Shown here piece by piece: positions 9,122 to 20,418 of a DNA stretch of 64,000 bases. The position numbers and the translations under genes were made by a program. The notes beneath the pieces were generated by a model, which was given only the letters and a program-made list of their open reading frames with translations, made no database searches and was not told the DNA's origin. Each line of letters starts with the position of its first letter. Within the stretch, counting starts at the first letter, position 1. The stretch spans positions 558,001-622,000 of the forward strand of contig NW_025408671.1 in assembly GCF_020360975.1 (NCBI RefSeq), in the 5' to 3' direction. The stretch comes from Hirsutella rhossiliensis (Eukaryota; Ascomycota; Sordariomycetes; Hypocreales; Ophiocordycipitaceae).

Positions 9122-12100
9122 TAGGGCTGATATTTGAAGATTTTGAAGTCGAATCGGCCTCGGGACCCTTGAATTGAATGAAGCCGAATCGGGTAAGGTC
9201 TTCAAATTCGATGAATCAAAAATCAGGAGTCTTTATTCAATTCATTCATCAAAATCTTGAATGAATGGCGATATGGTCGAAATATACGGTGAAAAAGGAT
9301 CACCCCGCTTCGCAGCTGCCAGCCAAGGGGGCATACAGGGAGGAATGGGCTAATGCCCAAAGCCACCCACCAAGGGCCTCCCTTTTCTTTCTGAGCAGTG
9401 TCAGAAACAGCGGTTCTGCGGCTCGTCCGAATGAGGAAGGTGGCAACGATAGTGGGCACACAGAAGAGGTCAATTGGAGCTATATGCACGGCTGTGTGTG
9501 TGTAAAGGCGATGTGTGTGTTGCCCCCTTCCGGCTAGGAATGTGCCCCTTTTGGGCCCGCAGAAATCTCGGCTGAATGCCCCACGTGACCTGGCAGGTGA
9601 CCCATGCCGCCCTTCCTGCTGCGCCGTTCCAACAAGCAGACACACACGTACACATCAAGAAACAAGCTGCTTTGACCCCCATCATACCTGTTGGCAGGGC
9701 TCGAGCATGAGACAAACTGGGAACGTCGTTCAACCGGTGTGTCGTATTATGCTATGAGGATTGTCTTCTATCTAGGAGGAGAGGCCAGCGTGGAAGATAT
9801 AGCCACGCAAGCCTCAGCCGCACACGTGACCCTAAGGCCACATGCTGACCGTGTGATCTAGATACAATTGACGAGCATGATTCCCACAATACCAATAGAT
9901 TCCACAATGCACTTTCCCATTAGGCACGCCACAGAACCACCGTTCTGACAGGAGCAAGGGTTCGCCCGCGCGGACATGGTAACTTCGAAATCGGCCGCCC
10001 ATGCGATGACGCACTGCGTATTTAAAAGTCTGTTGTGCGTGTTTCAGTTGGATTCCGCCGTCACACTCCACTGGGAAAATCCCAGTGGGTTGGAAGTGGG
10101 GTAGTTAGGGCGTCCATATATGTTGGTATAACGACCCTAACAGTGCCTGATACGCCCACCGTTTCAGCAGTCTTGCCACCCTATACGGAGTATCAAAAAA
10201 ACCATGAAGCTTATGAACAGTGCCATTTTATAATGCACACCATTTAAATGTAGTATCACTCGAATGTTCTGGATTTTCTGGTTCGGGTGATATAACTCTC
10301 GATATCTGTGCTTAACATTTGCTCAAGAAATGCCACATCATCCTGAAGGCAATAAATAGATCGGTCATTTGCTACTTGCAAAACTACATCTCAAGCACAG
10401 ATTAAGCTCGGCAGCCCAAATTTTTGAAATATAATACAAGACTTATACCGTTAAACAGCCTCCGGCAAACTGATTAGAAAAACGCGTTCAGATCCCTCAA
10501 CGTCTCAATACTGCGCGAACAATTGGACGTGACACGAATTGCGTCATCTCGCGATTTGGAGACTGTTAGGGACTTATCTACTCATCGAGCCCAATATGAC
10601 TGCTACTTGCTTGTCCACACAAACTAGCCCGATCAGAAAGTACCGAAACATCTGCATGATAAGGATATGTTGTGCCAACTAGCCGCGTTTAGACGCGTTA
10701 TTCGCGCTCAATTGACCACCTGTTAATTCTACTGTCGGAAAGACACGGTCGTCAGCCCATCCCACATTTTTGCCTGCGTGGCGCAACGGTCTTCGCGACA
10801 ACTGTCACGACATTATTTTACGACGATCTCGCCTAATTCCTGCTTCGATGTTTCCGACAGCGGCTTCGGGTCGGCCCCCGAATCAACGTCCTGCCCGACG
10901 ACCTATCCCACCCGTTCAACCTCGACTCCGTTATACTTTATTGTGGGTTATTTGGTGTCGTCCCGACTACCTGTCTCACGTCCATTCTCGAGCCTTTTAG
11001 CCTAGACCAGGTAAAACTTCATTACTGTCCAACCGATAGCTAATTATAACATGATACATAGTATGGCCCCTGCTGAATCGAAAACAGCTGCCGCAGCGAA
11101 TTTCTTTGCTCCTAGGACCCGGCGTAAATTGCCAACGCAGAGTTATGCCCGCATTGAACGCCCTCAATTCAACCCTCAGAATCCCGCGCGCGCGCGCCCT
11201 GATCCTAGCACAACTCCGGCTCCTTCGTCCCCTCCGACTGGCGAAGATACAATTATCTGCGCGCCCCCGGGCCATCCTGACTGTGAGTCAGATGATGACA
11301 TGCCTGACGCGGATACATCAGAGCCGCCATTGAACAGTACCGGTAGTCACATGACGCTCGCAGAGAAAGCCAGACTTATCAAGAAGTGGGCCGACAACAA
11401 ACAGAAGCATGTTCGCAAGAAGAGAGACAAGAATAGCCACGTTTATTGGTACATGCAGAGGGAAGCCATAGACAGAAGCTTTTACTCAGAGGATAAGGAT
11501 GGGCCGAAGATCTTCCAAGAGTTCCGGTGGACTTGTATAGAGTGCCTTCAAAATCCTTCTACTCTTCGGAAGATATTCCAGGTCCTTGAATCGAACCGCC
11601 GAGGGGTTACCTCTGGCATGGGAGACCATTTAAAATCCCACAGTATTACGAAGGAGTCTCACCACGGTCGAATCAATGGATACGGCCGCGCCATTGGTGG
11701 AGGAGATTATACAGAGGTAGATGCATGGAGCGGTCGACCCAGGCAAAGAGCAAGGCTCACGGCAAAGGAGTCTATCCGCCAGTGGTTTGTAAAACACCGA
11801 CAACCCTTCTCTGTTGTTGAGAACTTGAGACTCCTGCTTTCCAAGAGATGTTCTTGGCTCACAATACAACCTGTGTGTACAGGAGCCGTATAACCTTACG
11901 CAATCACATCTACACAGACTTTGTGGAACGCAGAGAGAAGCTGAAGATCGAGCTTCAGTACAATTGTGCTACCATCTCGCTCACCCTTGATATCTGGACA
12001 GCACCGAATCGGTGCCTATTTTCGCCATTATTACGCACTGGATTACGCCGGAGTTTGAGGAGAGAGGAGGTTATTGAGTTTATCGAGCTCAAAAATCTCA

Positions 12101-12898
12101 CACTGGCAAACACGAGATAGTTGAGAAGACACTTGAGGAGCTCAGGCTCAAGCCAAAGCTTCTCGCCATTACGGGAGACAACGCCGCCAACAACGGCACG
12201 CTCTATTATTTGAAGACCAGACCACATTCCAATTTCCGGGCAAGCTGGTAGATGGTGTGAATATACCCTCATTGTTTGTGTATATGCTAATCTGCGTTCA
12301 GGCGAGAATCCTCCTCCTCAACCCCCTGCTCCGGCGGAAGTTCCCACCGAGGCTACTACCGAGGCTCCCGCCGAACCTCCTACCCCCCAAACCTCCTGCC
12401 TCCCAAGCCGATAAGTCTGCGATATCAACCCCCTGTCCAGATACAATGGAGGCTTCGGAGGATTGAGGCTCTACAAGTGTGTAACTGTGTACAATCGCGG
12501 ATTCGAACGCGTTGGACCGATATATTTTGAGGATTCGGCAGAGCTTTTGAAAGTGCTTATTTTCGGTCCATTTGCCTAGGACGGGCGGATCAGTATTTAT
12601 GTAAGTTAATTTTTGTAATATTCGAGATTATCGAGAGACTTCCCAGAAGGCTATAAAACCATATACTACTTATTGGCGTTTTCGAGGTATCTTTGCAATC
12701 GCTTAGGTACACACCAAATTCACTTCGTTTAGGGGATTCCTTCAAACTATTCATGAATGGCCTGAATTGGCCCAAACCCAACTTGAATCGCGAAAATTGG
12801 AGCTTGAAGATTTTGAATCAAGATCCAAAAAATTCAATTCATTTGATTCATCCTTCATTCAAAATCTTCAAAAAATTCACCTTCGTCTATCACCCCTA
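9122..12898 (+). mobile_element. hAT-family DNA transposon, degenerate, nested in pol
   Basis: The ends are imperfect 11-bp inverted repeats: TAGGGCTGATA at 9122-9132 and TATCACCCCTA at 12888-12898 (one mismatch). They are flanked by the 8-bp duplication CGCCACAT. Both subterminal regions carry repeated GAATTGAATGAA- and GAAGATTTTGAA-like motifs (about 9132-9265 and 12770-12870), plausible transposase-binding sites. A broken hAT transposase lies at 11051-12250. The segment 9270-11000 is non-coding by eye and contains a short hairpin at 10068-10088. The element inserted after the retrotransposon did, because it interrupts pol cleanly. Confidence 0.9.
11051..12250 (+). pseudogene. hAT transposase (frameshifted, C-terminus missing)
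   Basis: The first open segment, 11051-11893, starts MIHSMAPAESKTAAAANFF. It contains a BED-finger-like pattern with WTCIECLQNPS and a later HLKSH, then RQWFVKHRQPFSVVEN. The frame shifts near 11830 to ETPAFQEMFLAHNTTCVYR and SLTLDIWTAPNR, which is diagnostic of fungal hAT transposases. A further shift near 12010 gives the FAIITHWITPEFEER segment, and another near 12115 gives EKTLEELRLKPKLLAITGDNAANNGTL. The conserved second half, including the hAT dimerisation region, is absent before the 3' end of the element. No single product is possible. Confidence 0.85.
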
Positions 12899-12906
12899 CG
12901 CCACAT
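12899..12906. repeat. hAT target-site duplication, right copy (CGCCACAT)
   Basis: Identical to 9114-9121. It follows the terminal TATCACCCCTA of the transposon directly, and pol coding sequence continues from it. Confidence 0.92.
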
Positions 12907-14205
12907 CGACCGGGTGTGGATCATGAAGTCAACCTGCAGCCTGACAAGAACGGCAACGAGCCACCCCTTCCGTGGGGCCCACTCTACAACATGTCACGAG
13001 AAGAGCTGTTGGTCTTGCGAAAGACCCTGAAAGACCTGCTGGACAGAGGATTCATCCGAGCGAGTAGCTCAGCGGCTGCCGCGCCGGTGCTGTTCGTGCG
13101 GAAGCCGAATGGAGGGCTGCGATTTTGTTGCGACTACCGAGCGCTGAATGCAATCACCAAGCGCGACCGATACCCACTGCCCCTCATCGCGGAGACCCTG
13201 CAGAATCTGGCCAAGGCTAAGTGGTTCACCAAGTTGGACGTGGTGGCCGCTTTCCATAAGATCCGCATGGCTCCGGGACATGAGGGAAAGACTGCATTTC
13301 GCACGAGGTTTGGGCTCTACGAGTGGCTCGTGTGCCCTTTCGGCCTGAGCGGCGCCCCGGCATCATTCCAACGATACATGAACAGTGTATTGCGCGAATG
13401 GCTGGACGACTTTGTCACAGCGTACCTGGATGATGTACTGATCTACTCGAGCGGTTCGAAGGCGGATCATGAGGCTAAGGTGCGACGAGTTCTCCAAGCA
13501 CTCGCCGACGCTGGGCTGCACCTAGACCCAGCGAAGTGCGAGTTTTCGGTACAAGAGGTCAAATACCTTGGGTTCATCGTCAACGCAGGGAAAGGAATCG
13601 CCTGCGACCCCGAAAAGCAGCGCGCCATCCGCGAATGGGAGGCCCCGACCACGGTGAAGGGTGTCAGAAGCTTTCTGGGCTTCGCCAACTATTACCGGAT
13701 CTTCATCCCCGACTATGCCAAGATCACGCAGTCTCTGGATGCCCTGCTTAAGAAAGGAACTGCCTTTCATTGGGGACGAGCGGAGAACGAGGCGTTTCAG
13801 GAGCTGAAGCGACGATTTTGCGAGTCACCGGTGCTCAAGCAGTGGGACCCGAGCCTCCCGACCTTTTTGGAGACGGATTGCTCAGGCTACGCATTGGGAG
13901 GCGTCCTGTCGCAGGAAGGCCCAGATGGACGTCGACACGCATGCGCCTTCTTCTCGAAGCGACTTTCGCCAGCGGAGTACAACTATCCCATTCACGACAA
14001 GGAGATGCTTGCCATCATGAGATGTCTCGACAACTGGAACGCCGAACTTAGGAGCTGCGGCCCATTTACAATCCTTACCGATCACCGCAACCTGGAGTAT
14101 TTCATGACACGCCAGAAGCTCACGGAACGGCAGAGCCGTTGCCGAATTGTCCCAGTTCGACTTCAAGCTCGAGTATCGACCGGGAAGCGAGGCTGTCGTG
14201 CCTGA
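12907..14205 (+). pseudogene. Retrotransposon reverse transcriptase and RNase H
   Basis: The longest intact frame of the element begins within pol (an ATG at 12916 is incidental). RT motifs include PVLFVRKPNGGLRFCCDYRALN, PLPLIAETLQ, FTKLDVVAAFHKIRM, FGLSGAPASFQRYMN and the catalytic AYLDDVLIYS (YxDD). The connection reads GVRSFLGFANYYRIFI. RNase H follows with TFLETDCSGYALGGVLSQ, YPIHDKEMLAIMR and LTDHRNLEYFM. The frame breaks at about 14145, just before the region leading to integrase. The domain itself looks intact, but it is separated from its start by shifts and by the hAT insertion. Confidence 0.93.
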
Positions 14206-15680
14206 TGCGTTGTCCCGCCGTGAACAAGACAAGCCACAGGGCATTGACGACGAGCGGGAACAAGGAAGAATGATACAGTTGATACCGGATAGTGCCATTC
14301 CATCATCGACAAGAGCATGTATCAACGCGATGAGTTCTGACTGTTCAGAGGCATCCACCCTGCCGAAGATGAAGGTCTTCGAGGTAGCGGACCTGCAGCA
14401 ACTCTGGGACGAAACGGTGGCGAAGGACTCGATATTCCGGGCAGCCTATAAGGCAGTCCGCGATCGCGAGCGTGCCTTCCCGCCCTCGCTGGGCCTGAAG
14501 ATCCAGATTTCAGAATGTGCGATCGACGCAGGCAAAAGGCTGACATTCAGAGACCGTATTTGGGTGCCGGGTGGATCCGGAGAGGAGGGTAACCAGGAGG
14601 AAGCTGAGAAAGACCAGTTGAGAACCCGCATTGTGCAGCAGTCGCATGACTCTGTTGCGACCGGTCATCCCGGCAGGGAAGGTACGCTGGCTATTGTGGC
14701 TCGGCGATTCTACTGGCCTGGGCAGTCCCAGCTGGTTCGCCGGTACGTAGCCAATTGCGACACCTGCGGCAGAGCACACATCTGGCGCCAGTCGAAAGGG
14801 ATTTCTCAAGCCTCTGCCGATTCCAGATCGACCCGAAGCCATTTGTCCATGGACTTCATCACAGATCTGCCGCCTACTGGACCGAGCAAGGCAAGGTACC
14901 TGTGGGTGATTGTGGACAGACTGACAAAGGCTGTGACCCTCGAGGTGATGGACAACATGGAAGCTGAGCCGTGTGCAAACCGTTTTCTCCAGTGTCATTA
15001 CCGATTTCACGGAATGCCACGGTCCATCGTCAGCGACCGCGGGAGCAACTGGCTAAGTAGGTTCTGGAAGAGGTTCTGCCGTCTTGCAGGTGTCACGCAG
15101 AAATTGAGCACGGCCTATCATCCTCAGACGGACGGAGGCCAGAGAGAATGAACCAGGAGATCGAGGCCTACCTGAGAGCCTACGTGTCGTACGTGCAGGA
15201 CGACTGGGAGAACTGCTCCCTGCCGCGCAGCTGGCACTCAACAATCGTGAATCCGCAGCGACCAAGATCAGCCCCTTTTTCGCTGAGCATGGTTACCACG
15301 TCGATCCCATCAGCGTCGAGGAATCGGAAGAGCCACCGAGGCATAGAGAGGAAAGCAGAGCTGATAGCCTACTCAGTCGCCTGCAGGAGGTCAATGAGTA
15401 CATGCAAGCAGTGATGGCCTCCTCACAGCAACAACAAGAAGAGGCTGCCAACGCAAAGCGACAGCCTGCGGAGCGATTTGAAGTTGGTGACAAGGTGTGG
15501 CTCTCGATGGCAAACTACAGATCGCCACGACCGTGCAAGAAGCTCGACTGGCTGCATCACAAGTACACAGTCACGAAGGTAATTAGTTCGCACGTTGTTG
15601 AGCTCGATGTTCGTGGCTCAATTTACCCGCGATTTCATGTTGACCTTTGCGGCGGGCGCATCAAGATCCGGCTCCTGGCC
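14147..15680 (+). pseudogene. Retrotransposon integrase (broken)
   Basis: FDFKLEYRPGSEAVVPDALSRR closes the RNase H region. The zinc-binding HHCC domain is seen as QSHDSVATGHPGREGT and NCDTCGRA. The catalytic core follows: MDFITDLPPTGPS with the first Asp, IVSDRGSNWLSRFW with the second, then AYHPQTDGG. The frame shifts near 15145, and the catalytic Glu falls in the next frame (ERMNQEIEAYL). A third shift near 15222 continues QLALNNRESAATKISPFF and EVGDKVWLSMANYRS, the GPY/F-type C-terminal domain. All three catalytic residues are present but are split over frames. Confidence 0.9.
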
Positions 15681-15689
15681 AAAGGTAGA

Positions 15690-15994
15690 TGACGCACAGC
15701 CACCACCGGTACAAGATGAGTCCGGCACGGATCTGTGGATGTCGACGAGATCCTCTGCGCGAGATGGAAGAAGCGCGGACGAGGGAATTCAGGCAAGCAC
15801 TAGTGCGATGGACGGGCTACGCAGAGCCGACTTGGGAGCCAGTTGAGTGGTTGCAAGGAACAATTGCGATGAAGGCATTCGAGGACAAGTACGGGCCAAT
15901 CAAGACCAATGATGGCCCTAGGAGAGGTACGAGACGCTGGCAGGAACGCAAGAACCCCGCAGACGCCGACCTGGTCGGAGGGGACAAGGGGTAA
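15690..15994 (+). pseudogene. Chromodomain at the pol C-terminus
   Basis: LVRWTGYAEPTWEPVEWLQGT and AFEDKYG form the second half of a chromodomain, a reader of modified histone tails that directs chromovirus integration. The preceding VDEILCARW strand lies in a shifted frame at about 15735-15765. The frame runs to a stop immediately before the 3' LTR. Confidence 0.82.
15977..15991 (+). other. Polypurine tract of the retrotransposon
   Basis: GGAGGGGACAAGGGG sits three bases before the 3' LTR, the position of the plus-strand primer in LTR elements. Confidence 0.8.
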
Positions 15995-16228
15995 TGTCAC
16001 GGGCTGTGCCCGGCTGGTGGACCCGGTTGTACCGGGTCCGGTGGGTCGTGCTCCGGTGGCAACACCGGCCGGCCCGCGGACCCAGAAGCTGCGAGAACAT
16101 TCCGAGAAGGGCAATATAAGCTCGCACTCGAGGCTACGCCTCGAGTTCAGCTTCTTTTCCTCCTTAGCTCTAGATAGACAACACCTAGGCACCTGCTTGT
16201 TGAATAAACTCCGGGCCAGCCTTTCACA
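15995..16228 (+). repeat. 3' long terminal repeat
   Basis: It has the same 234-bp length, ends and internal signals as the 5' LTR (self-primer sequence at 16166-16176). It is followed directly by the GCATG duplication. Only a few small differences separate the two LTRs, indicating a fairly recent insertion. Confidence 0.93.
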
Positions 16229-16233
16229 GCATG
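16229..16233. repeat. Target-site duplication, right copy (GCATG)
   Basis: Matches 7025-7029 exactly. Confidence 0.9.
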
Positions 16234-19200
16234 GAAGTCGTGGCTCTCGAGGAGCAAGCGTAGAGTCGAGCCTGGACCACCGAGAGGCCATGTTAGCATC
16301 TGGTAATCTGGCTCCAAAGGGAGAGAGCGAACTTGGTAATGGCGAGGAAAGATGGGCTTCAGTGCGTACCTTGCTTCCAGCCTGTAAACTGGAGTAGGCC
16401 TGCAGACTGGAGCAGGCCAGAGGGCTGGCTCGACCGAAAAGTGCCCAGCCGCGGACTCTGCTGCCTCTAATTTCTCAAGTTCTTATTCTGGCTTCTTCCC
16501 ATCGGCCGTTGGGAAGCCGTCAAGTGGAAGGGGGCGACCCAGTCGGCTTTTCTGCTGGAAAATCAACAAAGCCGCCGCACTTTGATTTCTGTCTGCGAGA
16601 GCATCTCTCTCTAGTCTCTGTAGCAGCCTTTGGAGGCGCTGTCATGAAGTATTACTGACCTGGCGTTGCTCTTTGGATCGTTCGTCGATTTTCGGCGGTT
16701 TCGGTCGCTTCCAGTCACAAGAACTGCCTCTGGACGTGATCGGGACATGGAGGGAGCGACACATACTTTGGTCGAGTGCCTTCTCCCAGGCCACCCCTGC
16801 CAGACTCCGTAGTGGTATCCAGAGCGCAAGGAGGCGTGTTTGGCCCTGATCAAGGCCAGGCGGATGCTTTCAGATTGTGACGTGCTCTCCCAGTGCCGCT
16901 TGTCAAGGCCGTCTTGGACAAACGTGAGCAAGTACTGCTGTGGGTAGCCGAAGAGCAGGGTCGTGCAGCGATGACAAGGAAGAGTCTCTGGTCACAACAG
17001 CTCTTACCAGTCTCCTTCTACCAGGAATTTCAGACGGCCCTGTGACGAGACAAATCCCCTCACCCCTTTTCTACGAGGGCAACTTCCAAATTGACAGTTG
17101 GCCCGTGAGAAGCTTCATGGAACAGCCTGACAGTTTTCGTCTCTTGAGTAGAGCCATGCCCGACCTGCAGGGGAGGAAATTACAGCGCTCGGCCCCTGAG
17201 CCAGGTAAACGCCAGGCACGCGGGCAGCTTGCAAACTGCTCGCGGCCAGCTCACGGCGCCCATGATTAAGACAAGGGATATTTTCTTCATGCAATTTGAT
17301 CTACAAGCTCTAGAGAACCGTACTTGTCCAGACTTCTCTTCACAATGCTTCCCAAGCGAGCAAGGAGAATGGTCGAGGAGGAGCTGGGGTACAGCCACCG
17401 CCGGCCATCCCAAGGCGACGGACAATCAGGGCTCCCGCTATTCTGCAGCATTGAATCACTCGACGGGTGTTTCAGCCAGTTTGGTGGCCTGCCATTGATG
17501 CTTGATTCAGCGTCTCTCTTTGCTTTTCATTTTTCTGGTCAACGCTCTGGGCTTGGAGACGAAAGCACCATCTTACCCCCCATTTTGTCGACGCCAAAGA
17601 AACGCGATTTGCCAGCACCGACGAGGCCAAGACTCGCCTTGGTACTCGCTTCTTGTCGACTGAAGTTTCGACCTTGCCATCCAACAATGGCCCTGCTAGT
17701 GCAAAGTGCTGAGTCCGAGCTCCCGCCGTTCGATTTCGGCACGATTTCCTGCCCACGATCGATTCAATACAATGTCCAGCCGCGTCTGGGGAAAGAGGAG
17801 GCTGCAAATTGAGAAACAAGGGGGATACCGGGAGCCAAGACAAACTTCAGAGCTGGTGGAACTGCGTCCTCGTAGGCTTCACGAAGATGAACAGCACAAC
17901 ACGCCGGCCGTGGAATGTTGGAGATGGAAATACGAAGCTTCAATACATTTGATGGATGCTCTGCTCTTTGAGCCTTCGTCCGTAGATCTGTTCCTGAGCC
18001 CTCTGTAACGCACCTGAAGTGCCTCTAGGCTCATACCGGCAGCCTCCAGCCCTGGACCTTGCCGCGGATCCTCAAGGATTCCCCAGATTGTGCCCACCGG
18101 GGAATATCCCCAGCCAAGATGTAGATGTGCCCCTTGGCCCCAGTCTCGCAGTTTGAAGCAATCCATATGTAGCCTCTCGCGTCGTCTGTATGATTTCTAC
18201 CCTGGCTGCGATGATCTCCTCTCCAGCATCTTGACGAGTGCCTACCTGTGGTGTTTTGCGGCTCTGGGATGTGCGTTCTCGCAGCCCTGGTCGCTCGGTC
18301 GCGCCTGCCACTCGAGGATCCCACGCTCCAACACGGTGACTCTAGTGATGATGCTACTTTTCTCGAGGAAGTAAGCTCAGGGGGCCATAGTAGACAGGCT
18401 CTTCTGAGCAAGGGCTTTTCCACGATGCATTGCTGGGTGCCAGGCAAACCTCCACGCCAGCGATCCAGAGTCTACCGACGCGTTACCACGTAGTTTTACG
18501 AGCTTCTGGTACTTCTTCCCCCTGCTCCAGGAGGCTGCCCTGAGCATTAACGAGTCTACAGCTCCGGGGGAAGCTTTTAGTGACTACAAAATGCGTCGAG
18601 GCGCAACAGTGGTGGACTGGCAGCAAGGTGAGGCCACTATTTTCGTCGTGGGCTCCCTCCTGAGCCTAGGAAAATCAAACTTGCCGCAACAAGTGCTGCA
18701 CCTGCACGAGGAGGAGCTTCTACAGAGTCAAGCACGGTGACTATCTACTGATGGTCTACAAGAAAGGGGCTACTGTAGTGAATGGCCCTTTGGGCAACTT
18801 GTTCAAGCATCACGAAGCCTGCTTGCTGGGCATCACCGAGGGCTGCCTCCCTCCCCTCTACGAGCCTGGCGTGATGGGCTCATGACCTGTTGGGGTGGTT
18901 GGCGCAAATGCCTCGTGGCAATGGGCTGTGATTGCAGCTGGCACCTGTTCTCGACACTTCCACGGAGCAAAGCTAGTGTGAAAAGGGGGCCGGGGAGGCG
19001 AGCAAAGGGAACAGGACGAGGCACGCAGCAACTCCTGGGCCCAGGTACCCTCGGGAGGAGGAGCATAGGCTCGCCCAGCCAAAACACAGGCAAACACGTC
19101 CACAGCCCCCCCCGAGGGGTACTCCCTGGCCTGAACTCATCTCGCCAGGGACCATGTACACGTTGCCCCGAGACGTGAAGCATCCCCCATGACGTCCAGG

Positions 19201-19390
19201 GGGCCCCACTCTTGCTCGTCTATGCATCACTGCACACCCGAACAACACGCAGCCATTGGCCCGCCTGCCAAGGAAGTTGGCGGCGAAGCCATCGTGCGCG
19301 TTCCATCCCATTGACAGCTGCTCGTCGTCGCCTGCCACCTCAGGCATCCGTTCGTCGTCGCCTGTTCCCTCAGGCATCACTTCCTCCCCC
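16234..19390. other. 3.2-kb stretch without a recognisable gene
   Basis: Open frames here (for example plus 17324-17812) have no recognisable domain. One short in-frame segment at about 18670-18885 (ENQTCRNKCCTC... to YEPGVMGS) lacks a start codon. It shares a KKGATVV/RRGATVV-like phrase with sequence about 170 bp upstream, so it may be a relic of a repeat or transposon. No RNA gene was seen. Confidence 0.45.
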
Positions 19391-19397
19391 CCCAGAG

Positions 19398-19405
19398 TAT
19401 AAATA
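19398..19405 (+). promoter_or_regulatory. TATA box ahead of the mini-intron repeat arrays
   Basis: TATAAATA is followed by about 70 bases of C/T-rich sequence, the usual arrangement of a fungal Pol II core promoter. It is oriented in the direction of the intron-like signals that follow for 5 kb. No protein-coding start downstream is convincing. Confidence 0.5.
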
Positions 19406-20418
19406 CCTCGCCGCTCCCCCCCAAACCTCTTCCTCTTTTCTTCCTCTTTCCTCTTCATCATCTTCATGGCTCGCACATGAACAGCAACTGACCATCTTCG
19501 ACTTGGTCTTTTGCTGAACAGGCCCAGGCCTGACACTCTCAAGCTTCCCCTCATTTCCTTCTTCCTCTTCTTCATCCTCCAACACATTCACTTCACTCTT
19601 TCCTTTCCACATCCCTTCACACACTCGTCAAGTGGCAGCTGGCTAATGGCTTTGTCACATCGACATCCTCTTCAGGACACCTCCTTCCTTGCCCACCTCG
19701 GTCGGCACTTCTTCTCTCAAGGCGCTTTAAGCGGGTTAGCGGGCGGGCCATTCCGACTTGATCGATATCAAGCTGAGCTTCATCATTCCCCCCTCCTTTC
19801 CTCCCCTTGTCTGATGTGGCCATTGGCTAACTCATCATTGTCCCAGATCCTCTCGATCTCAAGGCGCTTCAAGCGGGTTAGTGGGTGGGCCAATTTTTTC
19901 CTCGACATTTTTTGCAACAAGCTGAGTCTCTCTCTCTCTCTCCTTCCTTTGTCTGTCTGCAGTGCTTGTTCCTTCACTGACTTCTTCGTGTCTGAATCCA
20001 TAGACAGTTCGAGATCACAATCCAGAGCTAAGTCTCGCTCGACTCTTACATTTTTTCCGATCGTGACCGCTGACTTGTTCGACTGCTAGCGACCTGACCT
20101 CGTCTGGGTGCCCAATCCAGAGCTAAGTTTCCTCCAAACCTCTGCATGTTTTCCTGCTCATGAACGCTGACTTGACTCTTTCCACCATGACCGCCCGAGC
20201 TTCGCGTGATGAGACCTCCAAGACGCGCCCAAACACAGACTCCAGAGTCTGTGTGGCACGCACCCAGTCTGATGAAGCTCCCCGGTCCTTTTCCTTTTGT
20301 CATCCATGTTTTTTTCCAGTCTTCGATTTTCAGTATCAAATTTTGTATGCTCTTGTCTTTTGATTTTCATTTGTGTGCTCTTTTGGCAAATTCTTGTTCG
20401 GAGTGATGGGCCTTGGAG

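Larger units (their letters stand above)
7030..16228 (+). mobile_element. Ty3/gypsy chromodomain LTR retrotransposon, Tf1/sushi-like self-priming, with nested hAT
   Basis: Both LTRs are 234 bp, begin TGTCAC and end TTTCACA, and are flanked by the exact 5-bp duplication GCATG (7025-7029 and 16229-16233). Internal order is gag with a CCHC knuckle, aspartic protease, reverse transcriptase, RNase H, integrase and chromodomain: the Ty3/gypsy chromovirus order. A purine tract precedes the 3' LTR. The 11 bases after the 5' LTR are the exact reverse complement of 11 bases inside the LTR, as in the self-priming Tf1/sushi group. The element is 9.2 kb, of which 3.8 kb is an inserted hAT. The frames are interrupted by many shifts, so this copy should not encode working proteins as written. 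Confidence 0.95.
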
